A stretch of 64,000 nt of DNA, from assembly GCA_963723205.1 (NCBI GenBank), contig CAVRQC010000026.1:1-64000 (forward strand), given 5' to 3'. Within the stretch, counting starts at the first letter, position 1. Each line of letters begins with the position of its first letter. This DNA is from CAVQBP01 sp963723205. Lineage in GTDB: Bacteria > Bacteroidota > Ignavibacteria > Ignavibacteriales > Ignavibacteriaceae. A program made the position numbers and the translations under genes. The notes below the pieces were generated by a model. It did not search any database. It had not been told where the DNA came from and was given only the letters and a program-made list of their open reading frames with translations. Shown one piece after another: positions 53,415-62,483 of the stretch.

Positions 53415-54575
53415 CTAACCAACAAACCGGAAACCATCAACGATCTTAGTAGTAAGCGCCCGCTGTAAAGGAACTAATGCAGCGGCAACACCGATGATTA
53501 TTATTGCCGAAATAGCAAGGATTAAAGTTATAGGTTCAATCTGGAAAACCGGGAAAAACCCTTTGGGAATATTAGCTGCAAACCCTTCAACAATCGGAAA
53601 TGTTAATAATAAACCCAGCCCGCCGCCTAGAATTGATATAAATAATGACTCACCAAGAATTAAACCCGACAAGTGCCCGGCATTAAATCCGAGCGCTTTA
53701 AATACAGCATATTCTTTAGTTCTTTCTCTTGCAGACATTATCATTGTATTTGCCAGTACAAGCATTATAATACCTACTATAACAAAAGACATAACGTTCA
53801 TTGAGGTAATAATTGCACTTGATGAAGCAATAAAACCCTGCTGGAATGCTCTTTCTGTTTCAGTTTTAGTTTCGGCAGATGAATTTTTGAAGAGAGCATC
53901 TATCTTATCCGAAACAACACTTGCCTGAGCAGAGTTTTTCATTTTTACAATAAACCATCCAATTTCATTGGCTCTTCCCGGTGATTCCTGTTTCATTCTT
54001 TCATTTAAATAATCCCAATGAAAAATCATTTGTGTAGCATCTGTACTATTATATTTAGGCTGATAAATTCCGCGAATAACAAAATCCCATCTGCCGGGGA
54101 AAATGTCCCCGTCGAGGGTCATTACATCACCGATTTTCAGGTTATATTGATTTGCAATATCTTTTCCGATTACACAAGAATTACGTTCATTTTTAAAATC
54201 ATCTAATTCTTTTTTACTTAATACAAATTCAGGATAGACATCGAAATAATTATCTGCGTCAACTGCAAGACGCGAAAAGAAATTATTTTTATCAATATAA
54301 GTCCCGCCGAACCAGTTAGCATAGCTGACTTCTTCAACTCCCTGCACCTGTGAAATTTTATCAAGGTAGGAATAGGGAAGAGGGAATATAAAAGATACAG
54401 CATCACGGGTAACAAGCCTGTCAACCGAAGAAGATTCGACCCCGGCATACCACGCTGTAACCACAGTGCGCAGCAAACCGAAAGCAATAACAGCAATTGC
54501 TATACCTGTAATTGTTAATAAGGATCTTAACTTATGCCGGAAGGAATTTCTAATTATTAATTTTATTATTTCCAT
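53415..54575 (-). CDS. MacB/FtsX-like ABC transporter permease (first of two)
   Basis: The 386-residue protein has the usual N-terminal helix (RNSFRHKLRSLLTITGIAIAVIAFG), a periplasmic domain (GVEEVSYANWFGG, CVIGKDIANQYNLKIGDVMTLDGDIFPGRWDFVIRGIYQPKY) and a C-terminal FtsX domain with AREREMKEYAVFKALGF-type coupling helix (SARERTKEYAVFKALGFNAGHLSGLILGESL). It overlaps the end of the ATPase gene by 26 bp, so translation is coupled. It pairs with the second permease to form the membrane part of a MacB-like complex. Confidence 0.9.
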   Translation of the reverse strand: MEIIKLIIRNSFRHKLRSLLTITGIAIAVIAFGLLRTVVTAWYAGVESSSVDRLVTRDAVSFIFPLPYSYLDKISQVQGVEEVSYANWFGGTYIDKNNFFSRLAVDADNYFDVYPEFVLSKKELDDFKNERNSCVIGKDIANQYNLKIGDVMTLDGDIFPGRWDFVIRGIYQPKYNSTDATQMIFHWDYLNERMKQESPGRANEIGWFIVKMKNSAQASVVSDKIDALFKNSSAETKTETERAFQQGFIASSSAIITSMNVMSFVIVGIIMLVLANTMIMSARERTKEYAVFKALGFNAGHLSGLILGESLFISILGGGLGLLLTFPIVEGFAANIPKGFFPVFQIEPITLILAISAIIIIGVAAALVPLQRALTTKIVDGFRFVG

Positions 54576-55254
54576 TGCTGCTCCTTATTAAGTCACCTTT
54601 TTCCAAGTGATGTAAAATTTTTGCTCTTTCAGCTGCATGCGGATCATGGGTAACCATTATAATAGTTTTTTTAAATTCAGTATTCAGTTGTTCCATTAAA
54701 GATAATATTTCATCAGCCGAATTTTTATCGAGATCCCCGGTAGGTTCATCAGCCACAAGAATTAAAGGATCCGTTACAAATGCCCGGGCTATTGCAACTC
54801 TTTGTTCCTGGCCTCCTGAAAGCTGTTTCGGATAGTGGTACATCCTGTCACCCAAACCTACAACTGATAATGCCGTTTCTACATGCTGCTTCCTTTCAGA
54901 TTTTGATAACTTAGTTAAAAGAAGCGGAAGTTCAACATTATCATATGCAGTCAGAACAGGAATTAGATTATAAAACTGAAATACAAAACCTACATTTGAT
55001 GATCTCCATTTGGCTAAAGCAGATTCATTTAAAGATGAAATATTTGTCCCGTTTATATGAACTTCACCTTTTGTAGGTTTATCAATTCCGGCAATTAAAT
55101 TAAGTAAAGTTGTTTTGCCGGAACCTGAAGGACCCATTAAAGCAACAAACTCACCCTGAGCTATGCTAAGATTTATATTATTCAAAACCGGAATTTCAAA
55201 ATTGTCGCGCCAATAAGATTTTGATAAATCTTTTATCTGAATAAACTCTGACAT
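54550..55254 (-). CDS. ABC transporter ATP-binding protein (LolD/MacB-type)
   Basis: The 234-residue protein has Walker A GPSGSGKTT at 41-49, Q-loop FVFQFYNLIPVLTAYDN, signature LSGGQEQRVAIARA, Walker B LILVADEPTGDLD and H-loop MVTHDPHAA. The signature reads GGQEQ where GGQQQ is usual, which should not stop activity. It powers the two downstream permeases and is grouped with the membrane fusion protein upstream (189-bp gap). Cytoplasmic side of the inner membrane. Confidence 0.95.
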   Translation of the reverse strand: MSEFIQIKDLSKSYWRDNFEIPVLNNINLSIAQGEFVALMGPSGSGKTTLLNLIAGIDKPTKGEVHINGTNISSLNESALAKWRSSNVGFVFQFYNLIPVLTAYDNVELPLLLTKLSKSERKQHVETALSVVGLGDRMYHYPKQLSGGQEQRVAIARAFVTDPLILVADEPTGDLDKNSADEILSLMEQLNTEFKKTIIMVTHDPHAAERAKILHHLEKGDLIRSSNGNNKINN

Positions 55255-55443
55255 ATAATTCTCCTATCAATAGATAATAATATTGATATTACTTATAGAT
55301 AATAATTAAATGATTATTACAATTGAATTCCAGTTATCTTAATCTTTACTCCTAAGTTCGATTAAGAATAAGACTAGGATTCAGAACTCTACTTTGAATA
55401 CACATTATACATCATCGCAACATTTACCATTTCCCATGTATTC

Positions 55444-56631
55444 TTACTTTACTGTCACTTCTGCACCATTTTTAATTTGATCAGTAACGTTATCAATAAC
55501 CTGGTCACCATTTTCAAGACCACTGGTAATTTCAACATAATCACTATAGGTTTTACCGGTTGTTACCGGGACTTCATAAGCCTTGTTATCTTTTACCTTA
55601 AATACAAATTGTTTTCCATTATTAGATTCAACTGCTGACTGAGGAAGAACCAGCATAGCTTTTTCATTAGATACATTCTGCTCTTTTTCTTTCTTAAGGA
55701 AAAGAACCTTGGCGCTCATTTCAGGGAGAACACGGCTATCATAATGTCTGAACCCTACTTTTACCATCACTGTTGCTTTAGTTCTATCAGCTGTAGGAAC
55801 AATCTTGGCCACATACCCTGCATAATGATGATCGGGATATGCATCAAGAGTAATTTCACAAGACTGGTCGTTTGTAACTTTCTGAATATTTGATTCAGAT
55901 ACATCTGCTTCAACCTGAAGTGAGCTCATATCTGCGATAGTAACTACAGCTGCTTTTGAATTTACACCTGCAGCCAGAGGAGCAACGATTTCTCCTACAT
56001 CGGCATTCTTAGTTAAAACTGTACCATCGAATGGAGCACGTATAACTGTGTTTTCAATTGCAACATCACTTGCCTGTACCTGGGCTTTAGCTAATTCAAT
56101 TGAAGCGAGAACTTTTTTATAATTTGTTTCAGCTGCTTCGTAATCGGTTTCAGATATTCCGCCGAATTTTAACAAAGCTTTCTGCCGTTCATAATTATTT
56201 TTAGCTTCTGTTAACTGAGCTTCGTTTAGTTGTAGATTCGCATTTGCTTCGGCAAGCTGTGCCTGAATATCGTTATCTTCCAGCCTGGCAATTACTTCAT
56301 TCTTTTTTACTTTATCTCCTTCAACAACTCCGAGATACACCAGCCTGCCTGTTCCTTTTGAAGCAACTGCAGCCTTCCTTTGTGCAACAACATAACCGCT
56401 CGCAGTTAAAATAGCATCGGATTGTGACGGAGATTGAAGATTTGCAGTAGTTAATTTTACTTCTATTGCAGATGAAAATAAATTGCCCGTTCCGAAAATT
56501 ACTACCGCAATTACTATAATCAATGCTGAGATTAATATCCAGATGAAAGTCTTCTTACTTTTTCCACCTTGATAATTCTCATTGGTTCTGTCTATCTTTA
56601 ATGATGATAAATCTAAATTATTCTTTCCCAA
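55444..56631 (-). CDS. Periplasmic adaptor (membrane fusion protein, MacA/HlyD-like)
   Basis: The 395-residue protein has an N-terminal membrane helix (TFIWILISALIIVIAVVIFGT, about 28-48). Then come a lipoyl-like half (ILTASGYVVAQRKAAVASKGTGRLVYLGVVEGDKVKKNEVIARLED), a helical hairpin (LNEAQLTEAKNNYERQKALLKFGGISETDYEAAETNYKKVLASIELAKAQVQASDVAI) and the second lipoyl half (NTVIRAPFDGTVLTKNADVGEIV). A beta-barrel domain and a membrane-proximal domain (FVFKVKDNKAYEVPVTTGKT..YVEITSGLENGDQVI) complete the RND/MFP layout. It bridges the ABC permeases and an outer-membrane channel not encoded here. First gene of the operon; a divergent promoter lies upstream. Confidence 0.93.
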   Translation of the reverse strand: MGKNNLDLSSLKIDRTNENYQGGKSKKTFIWILISALIIVIAVVIFGTGNLFSSAIEVKLTTANLQSPSQSDAILTASGYVVAQRKAAVASKGTGRLVYLGVVEGDKVKKNEVIARLEDNDIQAQLAEANANLQLNEAQLTEAKNNYERQKALLKFGGISETDYEAAETNYKKVLASIELAKAQVQASDVAIENTVIRAPFDGTVLTKNADVGEIVAPLAAGVNSKAAVVTIADMSSLQVEADVSESNIQKVTNDQSCEITLDAYPDHHYAGYVAKIVPTADRTKATVMVKVGFRHYDSRVLPEMSAKVLFLKKEKEQNVSNEKAMLVLPQSAVESNNGKQFVFKVKDNKAYEVPVTTGKTYSDYVEITSGLENGDQVIDNVTDQIKNGAEVTVK

Positions 56632-57002
56632 TTTTTCAGACTCTTATATTTATTATTGATGCAAATTTAATATTGAGAATATTTAATATCTAATTTTATA
56701 TATTAATTTCATGTTAATTATTTTTATTAATTAATTGTAATTATCTTATTTAGCGGAAACTATACATATAACTTTTATAATACAGTAATAACGAATGGTC
56801 TTTATTAAAACGGCTGAAAATTTAAATGATCAAGATAATCATATATTGTTAATTTTTAAACAAATACATCATTAATAATAACCATTCATATATTTCATTT
56901 GACATATATCCAAAAATGTATTTAAGAAATAGTCCGGATGTTTGTCCGGTAAATAAATCAAAAGATTTTTACAATTAATAAAATAGAATAGAAGCAGGAA
57001 AT
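56632..57002. other. Divergent promoter region with a long inverted repeat
   Basis: These 371 bp lie between the adaptor (reverse) and hpnC (forward). AATGGTCTTTATTA near 56794 recurs as a near inverse TAATAATAACCATT near 56872 (12 of 14 positions). It may bind a regulator or be a chance AT-rich match. No gene. Confidence 0.35.
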
Positions 57003-57845
57003 TTGAGACAGGACAACCAGGTTAAAGAATCACTTAGTTTATCTAAGATTCATTATGAAAATTTCCCGGTTGTATCTTTCCTTGTTCCAAAACATTTGAG
57101 GAAAGATGTGGCAATTATCTATTGGTTTGCACGTACAGCAGATGATTTTGCTGACGAAGGAAACTTTTTACCGGAAGAACGCTTGAAAAAACTAAATGAT
57201 TTTGAAAGCAGGTTAACATCCCTTCTAAAAGGAAACTATGAAGATGATATTGAGTCTATTTTGAATAAAACCATAAAAGAAAGAAATTTGACGCCAAAAT
57301 ATTTTTACGATCTTTTAAAAGCTTTCAAGCAGGATGTTGTAAAAAAATCTTACAAGAGTTTTGGGGAAGTACTCGATTATTGTAATTATTCTGCAAATCC
57401 GGTAGGCAGGTTAATTCTAGAATTAAATAATATAAGAGATGATGAAGCATTTCATTATTCCGATAAAATATGTACCGCATTGCAGTTAACAAATTTTTAC
57501 CAGGATATTAAAATTGACTATTTAAAAGGACGTATTTATTTACCGGAAGATGAAATGGCAAGATTTGTAAATGAAAAAAAAGTGTTTGAGTTGAACGAAA
57601 ATAATCTTAATTTGAAAAAGCTTTTGAAATTTAATGTTGCCAGGACTAAGAAAATGTTTGAAGAGGGGAGAGGTCTATTGAAATTTCTTAATGGCAGGCT
57701 TAAATTTGAAATAAAATGGACAATACTCGGCGGTGAAGAAATATTAAAAAAAATTGAGAGAAATGATTACAGGGTTTTGGAAGAACGTCCAAAGTTAAAT
57801 AAGTTTGATTTTGTAAAATTATTATTATATGCTTTTTATGATTGA
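57003..57845 (+). CDS. hpnC: Squalene synthase HpnC (hydroxysqualene-forming)
   Basis: The 280-residue protein begins at TTG 57003 after an AAGCAGGAAA site. It is a trans-prenyltransferase fold with first Asp-rich motif RTADDFADE (D47, D48, D51), YSANPVGRLIL and second motif YQDIKID (D168, D172). In the HpnCDE route, HpnD joins two farnesyl diphosphates to presqualene diphosphate, HpnC converts that to hydroxysqualene, and HpnE reduces it to squalene. The gene overlaps hpnD by up to 17 bp. The order hpnC-hpnD-hpnE in one transcript supports the family naming. Confidence 0.9.
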   Translation: MRQDNQVKESLSLSKIHYENFPVVSFLVPKHLRKDVAIIYWFARTADDFADEGNFLPEERLKKLNDFESRLTSLLKGNYEDDIESILNKTIKERNLTPKYFYDLLKAFKQDVVKKSYKSFGEVLDYCNYSANPVGRLILELNNIRDDEAFHYSDKICTALQLTNFYQDIKIDYLKGRIYLPEDEMARFVNEKKVFELNENNLNLKKLLKFNVARTKKMFEEGRGLLKFLNGRLKFEIKWTILGGEEILKKIERNDYRVLEERPKLNKFDFVKLLLYAFYD

Positions 57846-58680
57846 TACGGCGAAAGAAATAAGCAAAAAAAGTAAAAGCAGTTTTTATTATGCTTTCAAC
57901 CTTCTTCCTAATGAAAAAAGGGATGCAATGAATACTGTTTATGCTTTTTGCAGGCAGACCGATGATATAATAGATGAAGGAAATGATCCGGACGATCTAA
58001 AATATGAAAAGCTTCATAAATGGCGGGTTGAATTTGAAAAAGCTTTTAACGGAAATTCGGAATATCTTCTTCTGAATAAATTAGCTACTACAATCTCCAA
58101 ATTTAATATTCCTCTTGATCCTTTCTTTGAACTCTTAAAAGGAATGGAAATGGATATCCAGAGGAAAACTTATTTAACCTTTGATGACCTGGTTTTATAC
58201 TGCTATAGAGTTGCTTCAACTGTCGGACTTATGTGCATTGAAATTTTCGGCTATAAAAATAAATCTGCTAAGGATTTTGCTATTAATTTGGGGATTGCCC
58301 TGCAGTTAACAAATATTTTAAGAGATATTAAGAAGGATGCAAAAAACGGGAGAGTTTATCTTCCTCAGGAAGATCTGAAAAGGTTTTCATACACAGAAAA
58401 TGATATATATTTAAGCTCTTATAATCCTAATTTTGTAAACCTTATGCAGTACGAAGTTGAACGGGCAAAAAGATATTTTGAAAGAGCGACTAACGAACTT
58501 GATCTTGATGATAAACCTTCTATGTTTGCTGCCAGAGCGATGCAGCATATATATTATAAGCTGCTTAAAAAAATATCCGATGCAAATTACGATGTTTATA
58601 ATAATAACATAAAGGTTTCAAATTTTGAAAAGATTGGTATTTCATTAGGAGTCTGGGCAAAGTATAATTTAGTATATTAA
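57838..58680 (+). CDS. hpnD: Presqualene diphosphate synthase HpnD
   Basis: I choose ATG 57838, which overlaps the hpnC stop as ATGATTGA, over the in-frame ATG 57829. The 280-residue protein has SSFYYAFNLLPNEKRDAMNTVYAFCRQTDDIIDEGND (D42, D43, D46), YCYRVASTVGLMCIEIFGY and LTNILRDIKKDAKNGRVYLPQED (D163, D167). Both Asp-rich metal motifs that bind the diphosphates are present. Its stop shares a base with the hpnE start (TAATGA), so the operon is translationally coupled. Confidence 0.92.
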   Translation: MIDTAKEISKKSKSSFYYAFNLLPNEKRDAMNTVYAFCRQTDDIIDEGNDPDDLKYEKLHKWRVEFEKAFNGNSEYLLLNKLATTISKFNIPLDPFFELLKGMEMDIQRKTYLTFDDLVLYCYRVASTVGLMCIEIFGYKNKSAKDFAINLGIALQLTNILRDIKKDAKNGRVYLPQEDLKRFSYTENDIYLSSYNPNFVNLMQYEVERAKRYFERATNELDLDDKPSMFAARAMQHIYYKLLKKISDANYDVYNNNIKVSNFEKIGISLGVWAKYNLVY

Positions 58681-59966
58681 TGAAAAGATGTGTTGTCATC
58701 GGGGGTGGACTTGCCGGATTATCTGCCGCTGTTTTTCTTGCCGAATCAGGAATCAAAGTAGAAATAATAGAAGCATCTCCAAAACTGGGCGGACGTGCAT
58801 ATTCTTTTTTAGACAAATCTACATCTGATATTATTGATAACGGTCAGCATATTCTGATGGGATGTTATAAGGATACTCTTGATTTTATCCGGTTAATTAA
58901 AGCTGAAAATAATTTCATCTTCCAGGAACAATTAAAAGTAAATTTTCTTAAAGAGAATTTTAAGCTCTTTCAATTAAAAGCTAATAATTTTATTTATCCA
59001 TTTAACATTTTAACCGCTCTTTTAAATTATAAAGCAATATCATTTAGCAGCAGATTAAAACTTCTTAAATTTTTTGTGAAACTATTTTTTCCCCCGGATG
59101 ATTATTTAAATAAGTTAACGGTATATCAATGGTTAAAGCAGGAGAATCAGACAGAGGAGTTGATCAAATCTTTCTGGGAGATCTTATCGGTTGGAATACT
59201 TAACACAAACATTAATAAAGCTTCTGCCAAGATCTTTTCGGATATTTTAAGAAAAATATTTTTCAGCGGCAAAAAATCCTCCACTATTATTTTGCCAAGA
59301 TTCGGTCTATCAGAATCTTTTTGTAATAATTCAAAAAAATTTATTGAAGAAAGAAAAGGAAGCATTTCTCTACTGGAGTCGGTCGATGAAATTGTAGTAC
59401 AAGGAGAAAAAATAGTTTCTATCAAAACGAATAAAAGAGTGATTGCCGGTTTTGATTATGTCGTTTCAGCTGTCCCTTATTACATATTAAAAAATATCCT
59501 GGGAAAGGATAAATCAATTTTAAGGAATATTGATTTCAGTTATTCAACTATTGTCTCAATCCATATCTGGTTAAGAGAAAACAAATTGACTGAAGACTTA
59601 GATTTTTATGGTTTAATAGATTCACCAGTACATTGGGTATTTAATCATAATTCTCATTTGTCATTAGTAATAAGTGATGCCAATAATTTAGCCGATATCC
59701 CGAAAGAAAAGATATTTGATATTGCAGCTTTACAACTGGAAAAATATCTTGGCATTTTAAAAGATAATATAATCTCCTACAAAATAATAAAAGAAAAAAA
59801 AGCTACTTTCATTCCGTCAAATAATATCCTGAATCAAAGACCTGAACCTTATACTGCCTTGAACAATTTTTATCTTGCAGGCGATTGGGTTAATACCGGA
59901 TTGCCCTCGACAATTGAAAGTGCTGTTAAAAGCGGAAGAATGGTTTCCGGATTAATTAGCAAATAA
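58680..59966 (+). CDS. hpnE: Hydroxysqualene dehydroxylase HpnE
   Basis: The 428-residue flavoprotein starts with the FAD-binding VVIGGGLAGLSAAVFLAESG (about 5-24), then EASPKLGGRAYSF and DNGQHILMGCY. The C-terminal FAD segment FYLAGDWVNTGLPSTIESAVKSGRMV completes the amine-oxidase/phytoene-desaturase-like fold. It reduces hydroxysqualene to squalene. The third gene of the squalene cassette, sharing one base with hpnD. Squalene-hopene cyclase is not in this window. Confidence 0.93.
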   Translation: MKRCVVIGGGLAGLSAAVFLAESGIKVEIIEASPKLGGRAYSFLDKSTSDIIDNGQHILMGCYKDTLDFIRLIKAENNFIFQEQLKVNFLKENFKLFQLKANNFIYPFNILTALLNYKAISFSSRLKLLKFFVKLFFPPDDYLNKLTVYQWLKQENQTEELIKSFWEILSVGILNTNINKASAKIFSDILRKIFFSGKKSSTIILPRFGLSESFCNNSKKFIEERKGSISLLESVDEIVVQGEKIVSIKTNKRVIAGFDYVVSAVPYYILKNILGKDKSILRNIDFSYSTIVSIHIWLRENKLTEDLDFYGLIDSPVHWVFNHNSHLSLVISDANNLADIPKEKIFDIAALQLEKYLGILKDNIISYKIIKEKKATFIPSNNILNQRPEPYTALNNFYLAGDWVNTGLPSTIESAVKSGRMVSGLISK

Positions 59967-60163
59967 AAAAAAACAAACCGTAAGAGAATTTTGAATATCC
60001 GTAAATACAAGGGGATATTTTTCCCGATAAATTATCAAATGAGTCTCTCTTTTTTTTGATATTTTATAAAATCAATAAAATATCTGTTGAAATTCTTATA
60101 ATATGTTTATAAATTCATACTAATAAATTACTACAAAAATTAATTGAGAGAGAGGGGATCTTT

Positions 60164-61462
60164 ATGGATACCGTAAATACAGTAAAAACTGACACAGCAA
60201 AACTAACCTTGAATGGTCAAGAATATGAATTGCCGGTTTTAGTCGGCAGTGAAAATGAAGTTGCGATAGATATTAATCGTCTTAGAAGTACTACAGGTGC
60301 AATAACATATGATAATGGGTATGGAAATACCGGTTCATGTTTTAGTAGTATAACTTTCATAAATGGAGAAAAGGGGATACTCAGGTATCGTGGTTACCCG
60401 ATTGAGGAACTGGCAGCAAAATCTAATTTTGTCGAAGTCTGTTACCTTTTAATTTTTGGACATCTTCCGGATAAAAAGGAACTTGATAATTTCCATTATG
60501 ATTTAACACATCACAGTCTTATTCATGAGGATATGAAAAAGTTCTTCGAAGGATTTCCGCCTTCGGCTCACCCGATGGGAATTTTATCTTCAATGGTTAA
60601 CTCCTTATCGGCTTTTTATCCTGAAAACGGATATGATGTTGATATAAATCTGAATATTGTAAGATTGCTGGCAAAGATAAAAACCATCGCTGCTTTTTCT
60701 TACAAGAAATCCATTGGCCAGCCGTATATTTATCCAAGGAATGATCTTAGCTATACTGCAGATCTTCTGCATATGATGTATGCAGTTCCTTCCGAGGATT
60801 ACAAGCTTTCGGAAGTATTGGAACATGCTTTGGATTTACTTCTCATACTCCATGCAGATCATGAACAGAATTGCAGTACTTCTACAGTACGTATGGCAGG
60901 AAGCAGTACAGCTAATTTATTTGCTTCTATATCTGCAGGAATTGGTGCTTTATGGGGACCGCTTCATGGCGGAGCCAACCAGGCAGTTATTACTATGTTG
61001 AAGAAGATCAAGGATGACGGCGGTGATTATCAAAAGTACATCAATATGGCTAAAGATAAAGAATCCGGTTTTAAATTAATGGGCTTTGGTCACCGTGTAT
61101 ATAAAAATTTTGATCCCAGAGCAAGAATATTAAAATCAGCTGCAGATAAGGTTCTTGGAGAACTGGGTGTTAAAGATCCTTTGCTCGATATTGCAAAGAA
61201 CCTTGAAGAAATTGCATTGAAGGATGAATTCTTCATCGAGAGGAAACTGTATCCTAATGTAGATTTCTACAGCGGAATAATATATAGGGCAATGGGAATT
61301 CCTACCAATATGTTTACAGTTATGTTTGCTCTCGGACGTTTGCCCGGCTGGATTGCTCAATGGAAAGAGATGAGAGAAAATCCTTCGGCAAGAATTTATA
61401 GGCCAAGGCAAATTTATGTCGGTGAAACTCAGAGACCTTATGTCGATGTAGAGAAGAGATAA
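60164..61462 (+). CDS. gltA: Citrate synthase
   Basis: The 432-residue protein is a type II (hexameric) citrate synthase. An N-terminal beta strand region (KLTLNGQEYELPVLVGSE) is followed by the core with HADHEQNCSTSTVR (H230 and H233), GFGHRVYKNFDPRA (H310) and NVDFYSG (D367), which contain the two catalytic His and the Asp. GALWGPLHGGANQAV holds the CoA and oxaloacetate loops. It condenses acetyl-CoA with oxaloacetate in the TCA cycle. A GAGAGAGGGGA site precedes the ATG and a strong terminator follows at 61539. Single-gene transcript. Confidence 0.97.
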   Translation: MDTVNTVKTDTAKLTLNGQEYELPVLVGSENEVAIDINRLRSTTGAITYDNGYGNTGSCFSSITFINGEKGILRYRGYPIEELAAKSNFVEVCYLLIFGHLPDKKELDNFHYDLTHHSLIHEDMKKFFEGFPPSAHPMGILSSMVNSLSAFYPENGYDVDINLNIVRLLAKIKTIAAFSYKKSIGQPYIYPRNDLSYTADLLHMMYAVPSEDYKLSEVLEHALDLLLILHADHEQNCSTSTVRMAGSSTANLFASISAGIGALWGPLHGGANQAVITMLKKIKDDGGDYQKYINMAKDKESGFKLMGFGHRVYKNFDPRARILKSAADKVLGELGVKDPLLDIAKNLEEIALKDEFFIERKLYPNVDFYSGIIYRAMGIPTNMFTVMFALGRLPGWIAQWKEMRENPSARIYRPRQIYVGETQRPYVDVEKR

Positions 61463-61538
61463 ATGATTGAGTCTGAATCTTATTCTTAATCATACTCTTG
61501 TTCTTAATCAAATAAATGCTGGTTAGTTTGCTCGAATT

Positions 61539-61574
61539 AAACCCGGTTAGATAAATTAACCGGGTTTTGTTTTT
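61539..61574 (+). terminator. Strong Rho-independent terminator of gltA
   Basis: AAACCCGGTTA (61539-61549) pairs perfectly with TAACCGGGTTT (61557-61567) around GATAAAT, followed by TTGTTTTTTT. This is the clearest terminator in the window. Confidence 0.9.
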
Positions 61575-61628
61575 TTATCTAAGAATTATTTATTATAAGA
61601 ATATTTTGATAAAATGTATAAATAATCT

Positions 61629-62123
61629 ATGAATACAAAGGCCAAATATTACATTGATAAACTTAAATTAATTCCTCATCCGGAAGGCGGCTATTATAAA
61701 GAAATTTATCGTTCCGGAGAATATATAAGTATTGAAGGACTTCCTAATAGATATAAAAGTAAAAGAGTCTTTTCTACGTCGATCTATTTTTTACTGGAGG
61801 GAAAGCAGATCTCAAGATTTCATCGGCTTAAATCAGATGAAGTATGGCATTTTTATGATGGAAGTCCGGTTGCTCTTTATATCTTGAATAATAACATTGA
61901 AAAAATTATTTTGGGTAAGAAAATTGTTGATGGGAATACTTTCCAGTATACAATAAAAAAAAATAATTGGTTTGCAGCGGAAGTAATTAAAAATAATTCT
62001 TTTGCATTGATTGGCTGTTCAGTTTCACCCGGTTTTGATTTTAATGACTTTGAATTGGCAGAAAATAAATATCTCAAAAAAAAATATCCGGAATATGAAA
62101 AGATTATAAACAGGTTTACATAA
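61629..62123 (+). CDS. Cupin-superfamily DUF985 protein
   Basis: The 164-residue protein shows DUF985 hallmarks: KLIPHPEGGYYKEIYRS near the start, STSIYFLLEGKQISRFHRLKSDEVWHFYDGSPV with the cupin His/Glu positions, and CSVSPGFDFNDFELAENKYL at the end. Members are small double-stranded beta-helix proteins of uncertain enzymatic role, some proposed as sugar epimerase-like. Weak ribosome-binding site. Function not assigned. Confidence 0.9.
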   Translation: MNTKAKYYIDKLKLIPHPEGGYYKEIYRSGEYISIEGLPNRYKSKRVFSTSIYFLLEGKQISRFHRLKSDEVWHFYDGSPVALYILNNNIEKIILGKKIVDGNTFQYTIKKNNWFAAEVIKNNSFALIGCSVSPGFDFNDFELAENKYLKKKYPEYEKIINRFT

Positions 62124-62483
62124 AAAATAAATAAACAGGGGATTCAATTCTGTATTTATTATTTCACATAAGAATTACAATTTTACTTGATATTAAAACA
62201 ATTTTTTTAATTATATAAAGATAATATTGGCTCAATTGTTGAATATATAAAATATACTAAAATTCTTTAACCTTATTATAAAGGAGATAAAGTAAATTTT
62301 ATTGCAGGTAAAATTATTGAGTGATTAAATTTTACCTTAATTCATTCGAACCAAAATTATAGATTAACAAGGAACATTTTATACCATTATCATTTGAAAC
62401 TTAAAGTTTATTTCTATAATTTTTTCAGTTAAAAATTAATAATAATGGAGGAAAATATATCGGGGATTTTTTACAGTTTATAA
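62124..62483. other. Upstream region of sprA, with an in-frame micro-ORF
   Basis: This AT-rich stretch precedes the sprA-like gene. ATG at 62445, with a GGAGGAAAAT string just inside it, opens 12 codons (MEENISGIFYSL) that end with TAA (62481-62483). The next codon, TTG 62484, is in the same frame and begins the sprA reading frame. Nothing else is recognised. Confidence 0.45.

Noticed and set aside
53494..53928. Forward-strand open frame of 144 codons over the ABC permease
   Set aside because: It is antisense to a clear FtsX-like permease and has no homology pattern.
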